Assembly (NCBI RefSeq): GCF_004793765.1
Contig: NZ_SRYM01000018.1
Coordinates: forward strand, 1 to 64,000
Source: Parabacteroides distasonis
GTDB taxonomy: Bacteria; Bacteroidota; Bacteroidia; Bacteroidales; Tannerellaceae
Length of the DNA: 64,000 nucleotides
Reading direction: 5' to 3'
How positions within the stretch are numbered: position 1 is the first letter of the stretch; each line of letters opens with the position of its first letter. Of this stretch, positions 35,997-45,337 are shown piece after piece. The notes beneath the pieces are model-generated. The model made no database searches, was not told the origin of the DNA, and saw only the letters and a program-made list of their open reading frames with translations. Position numbers and translations under genes: made by a program.

Positions 35997-38618
35997 ATGG
36001 AAATCGCTAGTAAGTACAATCCCGCTGAAGTAGAGGGGAAGTGGTATCAGTATTGGTTGGATAACGGCTTCTTTAAGTCAAAGCCAGACGGCCGTGAGCC
36101 GTATACGATCGTAATCCCGCCCCCTAACGTCACCGGCGTATTGCACATGGGGCATATGCTTAACAATACGATCCAAGATATCTTGGTTCGCCGTGCCCGT
36201 ATGATGGGTAAGAACGCTTGTTGGGTACCGGGTACGGATCATGCTTCGATCGCTACGGAGGCGAAGGTGGTGAATCGTTTGGCCGGGCAAGGAATCAAGA
36301 AAACCGATCTGACTCGCGACGAGTTCTTGCGGCACGCTTGGGAATGGAAAGAAGAGCATGGCGGTATCATCTTGAAGCAGCTTCGTAAATTGGGTGCTTC
36401 CTGCGATTGGGATCGTACGGCGTTCACGATGGACGAGAAACGTTCGGAAAGCGTCATCAAGGTTTTTGTCGATCTGTATAAGAAGGGCTTGATCTACCGG
36501 GGCGTGCGTATGGTGAATTGGGACCCTAAGGCGTTGACGGCCCTGTCCGACGAGGAGGTTATCTATAAGGAAGAGCATAGCAAGCTGTACTATCTTCGTT
36601 ATAAGATCGTAGGTGAGGCGGGATATGCCATTGTCGCTACTACCCGTCCGGAGACGATTATGGGAGATACGGCGATGTGTATCAACCCGAACGACCCGAA
36701 GAACCAACATCTGAGAGGAAAGAAAGTGATCGTTCCGCTGGTAGGCCGTGAGATTCCGGTGATCGAGGATGATTACGTGGATATAGAGTTTGGTACGGGC
36801 TGTTTGAAAGTGACCCCGGCACACGATGTAAACGACTATATGTTGGGCGAGAAATATAATTTGCCTTCTATTGATATATTCAACGATAACGGTACGCTTA
36901 GCGAGGCCGCCGGCCTGTACGTGGGCATGGATCGTTTCGATGTCCGCAAGCAGATCGAGGAAGACTTGCGTAACGCCGGTCTTTTGGAGAAGGTAGAGGC
37001 TTACGAGAACAAGGTGGGTTTCTCGGAGCGTACGAACGTGCCTATCGAACCGAAATTGTCTATGCAATGGTTCTTGAAGATGGAGCATCTCGCTCAGATT
37101 GCCTTGGAGCCGGTCATGAAGGACGATATCAAGTTCTATCCGCCGAAGTTCAAGAATACCTACCGTCATTGGATGGAGAATATCAAGGACTGGTGTATCA
37201 GCCGTCAGCTTTGGTGGGGACACCGTATCCCGGCTTACTTCTTGCCGGAAGGTGGTTACGTGGTAGCCGAGACGGAAGAGAAAGCTTTGGAACTGGCGAA
37301 AGAGAAATGTGGTAACCCGAATCTGACCGTGTCTGATTTGCGTCAGGACGAGGACGTATTGGATACTTGGTTCTCTTCTTGGTTGTGGCCGATTTCCTTG
37401 TTCGACGGTATCAATAACCCGGATAACGAGGAAATCAATTATTACTATCCGACCAGTGATTTGGTAACCGGACCGGATATCATCTTTTTCTGGGTAGCTC
37501 GTATGATTATGGCCGGCTATGAGTACAGAGGGAAAATGCCGTTCAAGAGCGTCTACTTTACGGGTATCGTTCGCGATAAGCTGGGACGTAAAATGTCCAA
37601 ATCTTTAGGAAACTCTCCCGATCCGTTGCAATTGATCGAGCAATACGGTGCGGACGGCGTACGTATGGGCTTGATGCTTGCGGCTCCTGCCGGAAATGAT
37701 ATTCCTTTCGATGATGCTTTGTGTGAGCAAGGACGTAACTTCAATAATAAGATATGGAACGCTTTCCGCTTGGTGAAGGGCTGGACGGTAGACGATACGA
37801 TCGCCCAGCCGGAGGCTTCCGCTATCGCCGTGAAATGGTTCAAGACGCAGTTGGATAAGACGATCGCCGAGGTGGATGACTCTTTCAGTAAATATCGTCT
37901 GAGCGAGGCGATGATGGCTGTTTATAAATTGTTCTGGGATGAGTTCTCCTCGTGGTATCTGGAGATGGTAAAACCGGGGTATCAGCAGCCGATCGACAAG
38001 GCTACTTATGAGGCTACGTTAGGTTTCTTCGATGCCTTGCTTCGTTTGCTTCATCCTTTCATGCCGTTTATTACCGAGGAATTATGGCAAGCCCTTGAGC
38101 CTCGAGAGGAAGGTGAGAGCTTGATGGTTGCCCAAATGCCGGAAGTAGCGGTTGTAGATAGCGCGTATTTGGATGCTTTCGAGATCGTGAAAGAGATCGT
38201 TGGCGGTATCCGTACCATTCGTTTGCAAAAGAATATACCGAATAAGGATGCGTTGGAATTACAGATCGTGGGTGAGTACAATGAGGCGTTCAACGCTGTG
38301 ATCGCTAAGATGTGTAATCTCTCTTCCATCTCCAAGGTAGAGGAGAAAGTTGCCGGTGCCGTATCGTTCTTGGTTCGTACGACTGAATATGCCGTACCTT
38401 TAGGTAATCTGATCAATGTGGAGGAAGAGTTGGCTAAGCTTCAAGAGGAATTGAAATACCAAAAAGGTTTCTTGACTTCTGTCATGAAGAAATTAGGCAA
38501 TGAGAATTTCGTAAGCAAAGCCCCGGCGAAAGTAATCGAGATGGAGAAGAAAAAGCAAGCCGATGCCGAATCGAAGATTAAGTCTATCGAGGAAAGTATC
38601 GCCGCCTTGACAAAATAA
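35997..38618 (+). CDS. valS: Valyl-tRNA synthetase
   Basis: Class I synthetase charging tRNA-Val. The 873-residue protein has the HIGH motif in [17 protein letters not shown] near residue 50 and an editing (CP1) domain with [38 protein letters not shown] and the KMSKS loop [14 protein letters not shown] near residue 531 follow, then an anticodon-binding domain. The C-terminal coiled coil ([31 protein letters not shown]) is typical of bacterial ValRS. The start at 35997 is [20 protein letters not shown], standard for the family. Confidence 0.98.
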   Translation: MEIASKYNPAEVEGKWYQYWLDNGFFKSKPDGREPYTIVIPPPNVTGVLHMGHMLNNTIQDILVRRARMMGKNACWVPGTDHASIATEAKVVNRLAGQGIKKTDLTRDEFLRHAWEWKEEHGGIILKQLRKLGASCDWDRTAFTMDEKRSESVIKVFVDLYKKGLIYRGVRMVNWDPKALTALSDEEVIYKEEHSKLYYLRYKIVGEAGYAIVATTRPETIMGDTAMCINPNDPKNQHLRGKKVIVPLVGREIPVIEDDYVDIEFGTGCLKVTPAHDVNDYMLGEKYNLPSIDIFNDNGTLSEAAGLYVGMDRFDVRKQIEEDLRNAGLLEKVEAYENKVGFSERTNVPIEPKLSMQWFLKMEHLAQIALEPVMKDDIKFYPPKFKNTYRHWMENIKDWCISRQLWWGHRIPAYFLPEGGYVVAETEEKALELAKEKCGNPNLTVSDLRQDEDVLDTWFSSWLWPISLFDGINNPDNEEINYYYPTSDLVTGPDIIFFWVARMIMAGYEYRGKMPFKSVYFTGIVRDKLGRKMSKSLGNSPDPLQLIEQYGADGVRMGLMLAAPAGNDIPFDDALCEQGRNFNNKIWNAFRLVKGWTVDDTIAQPEASAIAVKWFKTQLDKTIAEVDDSFSKYRLSEAMMAVYKLFWDEFSSWYLEMVKPGYQQPIDKATYEATLGFFDALLRLLHPFMPFITEELWQALEPREEGESLMVAQMPEVAVVDSAYLDAFEIVKEIVGGIRTIRLQKNIPNKDALELQIVGEYNEAFNAVIAKMCNLSSISKVEEKVAGAVSFLVRTTEYAVPLGNLINVEEELAKLQEELKYQKGFLTSVMKKLGNENFVSKAPAKVIEMEKKKQADAESKIKSIEESIAALTK

Positions 38619-38645
38619 AGAGAACAGCTGTTTCTTTGAAATAAG

Positions 38646-38686
38646 AGCCTGTATCAATCTTTCTTAGGTTGATATAGGCTTTTTTG
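38646..38686 (+). terminator. Terminator after valS
   Basis: AGCCTGTATCAA at 38646-38657 pairs with TTGATATAGGCT at 38669-38680, followed by TTTTTG, about 28 bp after the valS stop. Confidence 0.88.
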
Positions 38687-38789
38687 TTGTATAAGTTGAA
38701 AATGTGGTATTAAAATTGTCTATATTGATATCTTGGTATTTAAATTTTTATTAACTTGCCGGGCATTGAATAATGGATAGTCGTGCTAA

Positions 38790-39871
38790 CTTTTCAAGGT
38801 ATATATCAAGAGATTGCTGCGTTATTACTATCTGCAAGATCCGGATAGCTTACGTATATATTTGAAAATAGCGGAACCTCTTTTCATCGCGACAAACCGG
38901 ATCGAGGAATTATATAGGGCGAAGGGATGGAAGCGGCTAGGGCTTACAGAGATTCTAAAGAAGTGCACGATTCGATTATGCGGGTAAAATATTACGAGGA
39001 TTTAGCGAAGCTGAAAAACCAACGAGAGGTGGAAAAACTAGAGGTGCAAAGTAAGAAACTGGAGCTAGAGGCGGAAAAGTCGCATGTCCGTATCTTGATG
39101 CTTGGAGGGGGATTTGTCTTGGTGTTGTTACTATGTGCGGGCTTGGGTGTAATCGCTTATACCCGTCATCGTGCGGGGGTACGATTAAAGATCGCCAAGG
39201 AAAAAGCGGAAGAGGCGGATCACCTGAAATCTGCGTTCTTGGCAAACATGAATCATGAGATCAGGACTCCTTTAAACGCCATCGTGGGATTCTCGCAGGT
39301 AATCGCCGATGAGGAAGATGCGGAAACTCGTCATGAGCTCTCCAATATTATACAAAGTAATAATGAATTGTTGCAACGCTTGATAGAAGACGTATTGGAT
39401 ATATCGAAAATCGAGTCGAATACGTTGGCTTTCGTTTTGGCGAATCATGAAATGGAGGCTTTAATGAAAGATATCTATAGTATCATTTTATTACGCATGT
39501 CTGAAAATGTAGAACTTCGATTGGATGATTGCCAACCTTTTACGCTTTATACCGATCGGAGCAGATTAACGCAAGTCCTCACTAATTTATTGACGAATGC
39601 TATCAAGCACACGAAAAAAGGTTATATTTGCTTCGGGTATGATGTGACGGAGCAGGAAATCCGCTTTTATGTGACGGATACAGGCGAGGGAATCCCGGAC
39701 GACCAATTGGAACGGGTTTTCGATCGTTTTGTCAAGTTGACGGAATGGACTAATGGAGTCGGGTTGGGATTGGCTATCTCCAAGGCTTTGGTCACAAAGC
39801 TCGGCGGTCGTATAGAAGTGACCTCCAAGCAAGGGGTGGGTTCTACCTTTAGCGTTATTTTCCCAAGATAA
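38790..39871 (+). pseudogene. Internally deleted, frame-shifted TPR-type histidine kinase
   Basis: An upstream frame from 38790 reads RLLRYYYLQDPDSLRIYLKIAEPLF and IEELYRAKGWK, like the beginning of a Bacteroidetes TPR sensor. At about 38925-38930 the reading switches frame to the piece starting MEAARAYRDSKEVHDSIMRV, which is the last part of such a sensor region. Then follow a coiled coil (LKNQREVEKLEVQSKKLELEAE), one membrane helix (LMLGGGFVLVLLLCAGLGVIAYT) and HisKA with FLANMNHEIRTPLNAI. The HATPase has GEGIPDDQLERVFDRFVK and GVGLGLAISKALV. The central TPR sensor and any secretion signal are missing. The kinase half (38927-39871, 314 codons) is open and could still be made. Confidence 0.7.
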
Positions 39872-39903
39872 ACAGTATACATTAATATATATTATAATAG
39901 ACC

Positions 39904-40755
39904 ATGAAACACTCAAGACGTACATTTTTTAAACAAGGATTGGCGGGTGCCTTTTTATTAGGAACCTCCACGATCGTTCGGGCCGCTTTGCCGGACCCTG
40001 TAAAACCGAAGGCTCCGAAGGCCGCAAACCCATTCCACCTGGGAATGGCGGGATATACTTTCGTTAATTTTGATTTAGATACGACGTTGAAGACGTTGGA
40101 ACGATTAGATATCCATTATCTTTGTATCAAGGATTTCCATTTGCCGTTGAATAGTACGGATGAGCAGATCAAGGCTTTTCATGATAAATGCGCTGCCCAT
40201 AAAGTGACGGGATATGCCGTAGGCCCTATTTATATGAAGAGCGAGGAAGAGATTGACCGTGCGTTTGATTATGCGAAGCGGGTAGGAGTGAAGTTGATCG
40301 TCGGTGTCCCGAATTACGAGCTTTTACCCTATGTGGATAAAAAAGTGAAGGAGTATGATTTTCATTACGCCATCCACTTGCACGGTCCTGATATTAAGAC
40401 GTATCCCGATGCTACGGACGTTTGGGAGCATACGAAGGATTTAGATCCCCGTATCGGTATGTGTCTGGATGTCGGACATGACTTGCGAAACGGCTGTGAT
40501 CCTGTGGCCGACTTGAAGAAATACCATACCCGGGTGTTTGATATGCATATCAAGGACGTGACGGATTCTTCGAAGGCGGGAGTCGGGATCGAGATCGGTC
40601 GTGGAAAGATCGACTTCCCTGCGCTGATCCGTATGATGCGGGAAGTTAATTACACGGGAATGTGTAGCTTGGAATACGAGAAAGACATGAAAGACCCATT
40701 CTTGGGGATCGCGGAGTCTATCGGCTATTTCAAGGCTGTGAGTGATTTGACATAA
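39904..40755 (+). CDS. Tat-exported sugar phosphate isomerase/epimerase-like TIM-barrel protein
   Basis: The 283-residue protein begins with a twin-arginine signal (KHSRRTFFKQGLAGAFLLGTS), so it is probably exported folded to the periplasm. The body is an AP-endonuclease-2/xylose-isomerase-like barrel, with metal-ligand style segments YAIHLHGPDIKTYPD, GMCLDVGHDLRNG, VFDMHIKDVTDS and MCSLEYEKDM. Substrate unknown; related exported proteins act on modified sugars. A strong hairpin terminator follows the stop. Confidence 0.85.
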   Translation: MKHSRRTFFKQGLAGAFLLGTSTIVRAALPDPVKPKAPKAANPFHLGMAGYTFVNFDLDTTLKTLERLDIHYLCIKDFHLPLNSTDEQIKAFHDKCAAHKVTGYAVGPIYMKSEEEIDRAFDYAKRVGVKLIVGVPNYELLPYVDKKVKEYDFHYAIHLHGPDIKTYPDATDVWEHTKDLDPRIGMCLDVGHDLRNGCDPVADLKKYHTRVFDMHIKDVTDSSKAGVGIEIGRGKIDFPALIRMMREVNYTGMCSLEYEKDMKDPFLGIAESIGYFKAVSDLT

Positions 40756-40758
40756 TGT

Positions 40759-40781
40759 GGGGGCGTAAATCGCCCCCTTTT
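40759..40781 (+). terminator. Terminator after the TIM-barrel gene
   Basis: GGGGGCG, loop TAAAT, CGCCCCC, then TTTT, only a few bp after the stop codon. The DUF6340 gene starts 7 bp further on. Confidence 0.88.
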
Positions 40782-40787
40782 AAATAG

Positions 40788-41828
40788 ATGAAGATGAGAA
40801 GCATTCTTTTTATAGGCATAGCGAGTTTGTTGTCCGCTTGTAGCACGATTAATTATGTAGGTATCGAGACGTATAATCCTGCGGAGGTGACGTTTCCTGA
40901 GAATGTCGCCAAGGTACTTATCGTAAACAATGCCGTTCCCCAACCGGAGGATGCGGGTTACGAATACACCTTGCAGGGAGAAAAGCAGGATACTTGCAAA
41001 GCGAAAGCGGATAGTGCGCTGTTTGACGCTTGCCGTACTTTAGGGGAGGCTATCGTGGAGGCTTCTTATTTTAACGACGTATTGCTTTACCATGATGCGG
41101 TTCGAAAAGATAATCAGGCGTTTTTGGATACGAAACTTACCCAAGGGCAAGTAGCGTCGCTATGCGATGAGACCGGTGCCGATGCGGTTATCTCCATCGA
41201 CCGCTTGCTGTTCGATATGAAGAAAAGCGTAGGTACCTTGGGCGAAGGGTATGTAATGGGAATGATCGACGTGCAGATGGCTGGCGTGATACGCAGTTAC
41301 GTTCCTGATCGTGAGGCTCCACTGGCGACGGTACATATGAAAGATAGTATTTATTGGGCGGAAAGTGCGGATTATATGCCGATCTTGGATAAGGTATTGC
41401 CCTCTCCGGAGAATGCTTTGCGTGGGGCCGGTAAATATTTCGGGGCGAAGGTCTACGCTAATTTTGTTCCTCATTGGGAGAAGGAGACTCGTTGGTACTT
41501 TACCGGAATGGGTTCACGTTGGAAAGAGGCTTCCGTTTATGCGGCTAATGAGAAATGGGATATGGCGGAAGATCGTTGGTCCGGGCTTTACCGGGGTACG
41601 GAAAACTGGAAAAGCCGGGCGAAGGCGGCCTCTAATCTGGCCCTATGCCATGAGATGAGAGGAGATTTAAAAGAAGCCTATGAGTGGGCTCATAAATCAT
41701 ACGATTTATTCAAGCGTAATAGTGGTGATAATGATAAGAGTACCAAATTATTGGAACTCTATGTGCAGGCGTTGGCCGAACGAATTCGTTCCGATAAGAA
41801 ACTAAATGTGCAATTTGGTGAGGATTAA
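40788..41828 (+). CDS. DUF6340-type lipoprotein
   Basis: A 346-residue envelope protein with a lipoprotein signal ending SLLSACS (Cys18). The sequence VEVTFPENVAKVLIVNNAVPQ-like opening, LCDETGADAVISIDRLLFDMKK and the tail with TPR-like pairs (WDMAEDRWSGLYRGTENWKSRAKAASNLALCHEMRGDLKEAYEWAHKSYDLF) fit the Bacteroidales DUF6340 family. Role unknown; the tail helices suggest protein contact at the outer membrane. The terminator just upstream implies it is expressed separately from the barrel protein. Confidence 0.75.
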   Translation: MKMRSILFIGIASLLSACSTINYVGIETYNPAEVTFPENVAKVLIVNNAVPQPEDAGYEYTLQGEKQDTCKAKADSALFDACRTLGEAIVEASYFNDVLLYHDAVRKDNQAFLDTKLTQGQVASLCDETGADAVISIDRLLFDMKKSVGTLGEGYVMGMIDVQMAGVIRSYVPDREAPLATVHMKDSIYWAESADYMPILDKVLPSPENALRGAGKYFGAKVYANFVPHWEKETRWYFTGMGSRWKEASVYAANEKWDMAEDRWSGLYRGTENWKSRAKAASNLALCHEMRGDLKEAYEWAHKSYDLFKRNSGDNDKSTKLLELYVQALAERIRSDKKLNVQFGED

Positions 41829-41890
41829 CGGCGTTATTCGGTGAATTATTATTACTTTTGAGGCATATTCGAATAAAGGAGAATTAATAT

Positions 41891-42352
41891 ATGAACGCAA
41901 ATATAGCAAAGGTTCAATCCCTCATCGAGAACGCTTTTACGTCGGCTATCGAGAAGCTGGCCAAGGATGAGTCCGGTAATTTTATAAGCGACTTATATGT
42001 GCAGGCCGATGCGGAAAGCGGGGAACTGCAAATTTATGATGATGAGGAGCATTTGATCGAAAAGATCGTTATCTTCGATTGGGTGAACTCGAACGAGGAG
42101 GAGAACGCATTCAATAAGCGGGTTGCCGCTTCGGTGAAGGCGGTCCTTACGATCTTATCCACCAAGAATATTTTTGACGCTCCCCGGTTCATGAAACCTC
42201 TTTCTGTTAGCTTGACTGATGAGGATTTTGTTGTAATAGAGGAACTTCTCTTCATCGACGATGATATGCTTCGTCTGGACGATCCTCTATTAAAAGATTT
42301 AGATGCGGATTTAGATGATTTTTTAGCGAATCTTCTTGCAGATGTCAAATAA
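41891..42352 (+). CDS. Conserved-looking acidic protein of unknown function
   Basis: 153 residues, no signal peptide, strongly acidic, with a very acidic C-terminus (DDDMLRLDDPLLKDLDADLDDFLANLLADVK). The N-terminal part (VQSLIENAFTSAIEKLAKDESGNFISDLYVQADAESGELQIYDDEEHLIEKIVIFDW) has the regular strand and helix spacing of a folded domain. I do not recognise the family. The promoter of the following tRNA-Thr gene overlaps its 3' end. Confidence 0.7.
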   Translation: MNANIAKVQSLIENAFTSAIEKLAKDESGNFISDLYVQADAESGELQIYDDEEHLIEKIVIFDWVNSNEEENAFNKRVAASVKAVLTILSTKNIFDAPRFMKPLSVSLTDEDFVVIEELLFIDDDMLRLDDPLLKDLDADLDDFLANLLADVK

Positions 42353-42366
42353 ACCCTGTATCTTTG
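42336..42366 (+). promoter_or_regulatory. Promoter of tRNA-Thr
   Basis: TTG at 42336-42338, 20-bp spacer, TATCTTTG at 42359-42366. It lies inside the end of the preceding gene and about 25 bp before the tRNA. Confidence 0.7.
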
Positions 42367-42391
42367 CGCCCGAAATAAAGAAACAAATGTT

Positions 42392-42464
<73 letters not shown>

Positions 42465-42473
42465 CACAAAGTT

Positions 42474-42506
42474 AAGCAGTTATCTTTTTAGGTAACTGCT
42501 TTTTTG
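42474..42506 (+). terminator. Terminator after tRNA-Thr
   Basis: AGCAGTTA at 42475-42482 pairs with TAACTGCT at 42493-42500, followed by a T tract. Confidence 0.88.
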
Positions 42507-42655
42507 TTTGATAAAGTTGCGGTTTTAGTGAAGTTGGGGAGGTAAGGTTAAACTGGGTGTTAAACCGGAAATGCAATGAACGCAACAGCGTTATTATTTG
42601 CGTCAAATTTGCGTCACCAAATGCAACAAAACGCCAAAACAAAACGATTTTTTAT

Positions 42656-42690
42656 CAATAAAAAAAGCGGCTACTTGTTTTGTAACCGCT
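42656..42690 (-). terminator. Terminator after tRNA-Ala (minus strand)
   Basis: On the minus strand AGCGGTTA and TAGCCGCT form a stem, followed by a T tract (A-run at 42660-42666 on the plus strand). Between the two tRNA terminators (42507-42655) no gene is seen; it contains closely spaced GCGTCA words of unknown meaning. Confidence 0.8.
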
Positions 42691-42701
42691 TGATTTATTA
42701 T

Positions 42702-42778
42702 TGGTGGAGCATATCGGACTCGAACCGATCACCTACAGACTGCCAGTCTGTCGCTCTAGCCAGATGAGCTAATGCCCC
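42702..42778 (-). tRNA. tRNA-Ala (anticodon GGC)
   Basis: On the minus strand the acceptor GGGGCAT pairs with ATGCTCC (one G-U pair), followed by ACCA, so the CCA end is encoded. The anticodon loop CTGGCAG gives anticodon GGC, reading GCC and GCU alanine codons. The T arm carries GTTCGAGTC. It faces tRNA-Thr. Minus-strand TATATTTG at 42797-42804 is a likely -7 box. Confidence 0.95.
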
Positions 42779-42864
42779 GTCTTGTTAATTCATGTGCAAA
42801 TATAAGGCTTTTCTTGATATATGCGCTATCTTTGTATAAGAAATTTCAAGAGAAAGGAAAGAAG

Positions 42865-43179
42865 ATGATAGTTTATAATACGACTTTTCATATCCATAAG
42901 GATATCGTGGATGAGTGTCTGGAATATTTGAAGAATAGTTATATACCGAAAGCCTCCGAGAGCGGTATCCTTTATAGTCCTTATTTGAGACGGATCTTGG
43001 ATTCGCGGAATGAGGAAGGTGAAAGTTTCTCCGTACAGTTCCATACGAGGGATATCGATTCGTTGAATGAGTGGGTGCGTAAGGAAGGCGGAGCCTTGCA
43101 GCAAGATTTGATAGGACGTTATAAAGAGAAAATCGCAGGATTCTCTACCCTGTTGGAAGATATAGAATTGCCTAAATGA
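42865..43179 (+). CDS. DUF4286-family protein
   Basis: 104 residues beginning [36 protein letters not shown]. The pattern of a ferredoxin-like alpha-beta fold (HIHKDIVDE, then [22 protein letters not shown]) fits DUF4286, small cytoplasmic proteins of unknown role found beside ruvC in Bacteroidetes. AAAGGAAAGAAG precedes the ATG; a longer frame that begins inside the tRNA-Ala gene is excluded. It overlaps ruvC by 4 bp, so translation is coupled. TATCTTTG at 42827-42834 is a plausible -7 box. Confidence 0.8.
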   Translation: MIVYNTTFHIHKDIVDECLEYLKNSYIPKASESGILYSPYLRRILDSRNEEGESFSVQFHTRDIDSLNEWVRKEGGALQQDLIGRYKEKIAGFSTLLEDIELPK

Positions 43180-43733
43180 TCAAGGACCGTATTATATTAG
43201 GCATAGACCCCGGTACGATCGTGATGGGATACGGTATCTTGAAGATCGAGGGGAATAAGCCGAAGCTGGAAGCTATGGGAATCCTGCAATTGAATAAATA
43301 TGAGGATCATTACCTCCGTCTGCGTAAGATATTCGAACGGGTCTTGGCCTTGATCGATCAATACCATCCGGATGAGTTGGCTATCGAGGCGCCTTTCTTC
43401 GGGAAGAACGTACAGAGTATGTTGAAACTCGGAAGGGCACAAGGAGTAGCGATGGCGGCGGCTTTAGAGCGGGATATCCCGATCTTCGAGTACGCCCCTC
43501 TAAAAATCAAGCTCTCGATCACGGGGAATGGAAATGCGGCGAAAGAACAAGTGGCCGGCATGCTACAACGCTATCTGAAGATACCGGATGAGTCTATGCT
43601 TCCGCAATTGGACGCTACGGATGGGTTGGCGGCGGCTGTTTGTCATTATTTCCAAACCAATAATCCGATCTCGGAAAAGAAGTATACGGGATGGAAGGAT
43701 TTTATCGCTAAGAACCCTGGGAAAGTGAGATGA
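43176..43733 (+). CDS. ruvC: Crossover junction endodeoxyribonuclease RuvC
   Basis: Holliday-junction resolvase. The 185-residue protein has the catalytic acidic residues in [16 protein letters not shown] (Asp near residue 10), [25 protein letters not shown] (Glu near 68) and [16 protein letters not shown] (two Asp near the C-terminus). The short tail after residue 170 is lysine-rich. Start ATG overlaps the DUF4286 stop. It is followed by a perfect 18-bp inverted repeat that probably ends transcription. Confidence 0.97.
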   Translation: MIKDRIILGIDPGTIVMGYGILKIEGNKPKLEAMGILQLNKYEDHYLRLRKIFERVLALIDQYHPDELAIEAPFFGKNVQSMLKLGRAQGVAMAAALERDIPIFEYAPLKIKLSITGNGNAAKEQVAGMLQRYLKIPDESMLPQLDATDGLAAAVCHYFQTNNPISEKKYTGWKDFIAKNPGKVR

Positions 43734-43791
43734 ATTGAAAATTGAGAATTATCGTTTATCAAATCAGCAATCGTAATTCTCAATTTTCAAT
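43734..43791. terminator. AT-rich 18-bp perfect inverted repeat between ruvC and gdhA
   Basis: ATTGAAAATTGAGAATTA at 43734-43751 is the exact inverse complement of 43774-43791. The block is built from repeated ATTGAAA/TTTTCAAT words, a style also seen at 50585-50620. Its position between convergent genes fits a two-way terminator. Confidence 0.7.
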
Positions 43792-43807
43792 TTTCAGTTT
43801 TCAATTA

Positions 43808-45142
43808 TTACACGATACCTTGCGCCATCATAGCTTTCGCTACTTTCATGAAGCCTGCGATATTCGCGCCTTTTACATAATTGATATATTCGCCATCTTT
43901 ACCGTGAGCTACGCATTGTTCGTGGATTGCGCTCATGATCTGATGTAATTTAGCGTCTACCTCGGCGGCGGTCCATGAGATATGCATAGCGTTCTGAGTC
44001 ATCTCTAATCCGGAAGTAGCTACACCTCCGGCGTTGACAGCCTTACCCGGAGCGAATAATTGCTTATGCTCGATGAACAAGTCTACAGCCTCAGCCGTAC
44101 AACCCATGTTAGAAACCTCAGCTACGCACAAAGTCTTGTTCTCGATCAACTTACGAGCGTCAGCCTCGTTCAGCTCATTCTGGGTAGCGCATGGCAACGC
44201 TATATCTACTTTTTGTTCCCAAGGTTTCTTGCCGGGATAGAAGGTAGAGCCCGGGAACTCGTCTGCGTAAGGAGCTACGATATCATTTCCGGAATTACGC
44301 AATTCCAACATATAGTCGATCTTCTCGCCGGAGATACCCGCCGGATCATAGATATATCCGTCAGGACCGGAGATAGTAACCACTTTAGCGCCCAACTCGG
44401 TTGCCTTTGTAGCGGCACCCCAAGCCACGTTGCCGAAACCGGAGATGGCGACCGTCTTACCCTTAATATCGATTCCGTGAGTCTCCAGCATTTGATGTAC
44501 GAAGTAAAGAGCGCCGAAGCCGGTAGCTTCCGGACGAAGGATAGAACCTCCGAACTCCATGCCCTTACCCGTGAACGTACCTGTGTTCTCGCGAGCCAAT
44601 TTCTTGTACATACCGTACATATAACCAACCTCACGGCCACCTACGCCTATATCGCCAGCCGGAACATCCCTGTCCGGACCAAGATTACGCCATAATTCAA
44701 GAATAAACGCTTGGCAGAAACGCATGATCTCGGCGTCGCTCTTTCCTCTCGGAGCGAAATCGGAACCACCTTTGCCACCACCCATCGGAAGGGTTGTCAA
44801 AGCGTTTTTAAATGTTTGCTCGAATCCTAAGAATTTCAAGATAGACAAGTTAACGGACGGGTGGAAACGGATGCCTCCCTTGTACGGGCCGATTGCGTTG
44901 TTGAACTGAACACGGTATCCCAAGTTAACTTGTATCTCACCTTTATCATCTACCCAAGGCACACGGAAAGTGAAAATACGTTCCGGCTCAACTAGGCGTT
45001 CAATGATTTTCGCTTTCTCAAATTCCGGATGTTGGTTGTACACTTCCTCAATTGATAAAAGCACTTCTTTTACTGCTTGCAAATACTCCTTTTCTCCCGG
45101 ATGTTTTGCCTCTAGCGCTGATAAAATAACTTCAGTCTTCAT
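43808..45142 (-). CDS. gdhA: Glutamate dehydrogenase, 444-residue hexameric type (copy 1)
   Basis: Interconverts 2-oxoglutarate plus ammonia and glutamate. Conserved points are YKGGIRFHPSVNLSILKFLGFEQTFKNAL, the catalytic-lysine motif LPMGGGKGGSDF, GRGGREVGYMYGMYKK-like GVGGREVGYMYGMYKKL, and the dinucleotide-binding GKTVAISGFGNVAWG. Length and motifs are of the NADP-type family of E. coli GdhA; cofactor use is not provable by eye. A paralogue of equal length lies 5.6 kb away on the same strand. Promoter on the minus strand: TACATTTG at 45187-45180, with CTTG 19 bp upstream. Confidence 0.95.
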   Translation of the reverse strand: MKTEVILSALEAKHPGEKEYLQAVKEVLLSIEEVYNQHPEFEKAKIIERLVEPERIFTFRVPWVDDKGEIQVNLGYRVQFNNAIGPYKGGIRFHPSVNLSILKFLGFEQTFKNALTTLPMGGGKGGSDFAPRGKSDAEIMRFCQAFILELWRNLGPDRDVPAGDIGVGGREVGYMYGMYKKLARENTGTFTGKGMEFGGSILRPEATGFGALYFVHQMLETHGIDIKGKTVAISGFGNVAWGAATKATELGAKVVTISGPDGYIYDPAGISGEKIDYMLELRNSGNDIVAPYADEFPGSTFYPGKKPWEQKVDIALPCATQNELNEADARKLIENKTLCVAEVSNMGCTAEAVDLFIEHKQLFAPGKAVNAGGVATSGLEMTQNAMHISWTAAEVDAKLHQIMSAIHEQCVAHGKDGEYINYVKGANIAGFMKVAKAMMAQGIV

Positions 45143-45179
45143 AGCATTTATATTCTTTAAAAGGATAACATTCTGTTGG

Positions 45180-45210
45180 CAAATGTAGGTAATTCTTTGG
45201 AATGACCAAG
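45180..45210 (-). promoter_or_regulatory. Promoter of glutamate dehydrogenase copy 1
   Basis: Minus-strand CTTG (45210-45207), 19-bp spacer, TACATTTG (45187-45180). The start codon is about 38 bp downstream. Confidence 0.65.
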
Positions 45211-45337
45211 AGTTTCGCTTACTTTTTATCAGTGAAAACCTAAAAATCTTCAGTTAGAGTCAGAATGCGTACTTTCATGTTTCAAGAGTTATTATTTTTC
45301 CTTACATTTGACTCGAATAATTCTATCAGAATCTATT

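Noticed and set aside
36078-37223. 381-codon minus-strand ORF inside valS
   Set aside because: It is an antisense shadow of valS, rich in His, Arg and Ile and without any domain; valS is unambiguous on the other strand.
42576-42767. ORF of 63 codons over the tRNA-Ala gene, ending SNRSPTDCQSVALAR
   Set aside because: This is the typical false protein obtained by translating across a tRNA gene on the opposite strand.
44060-44695. 211-codon plus-strand ORF opposite the first glutamate dehydrogenase
   Set aside because: Shadow of a strongly conserved gene; no independent start signal or domain.
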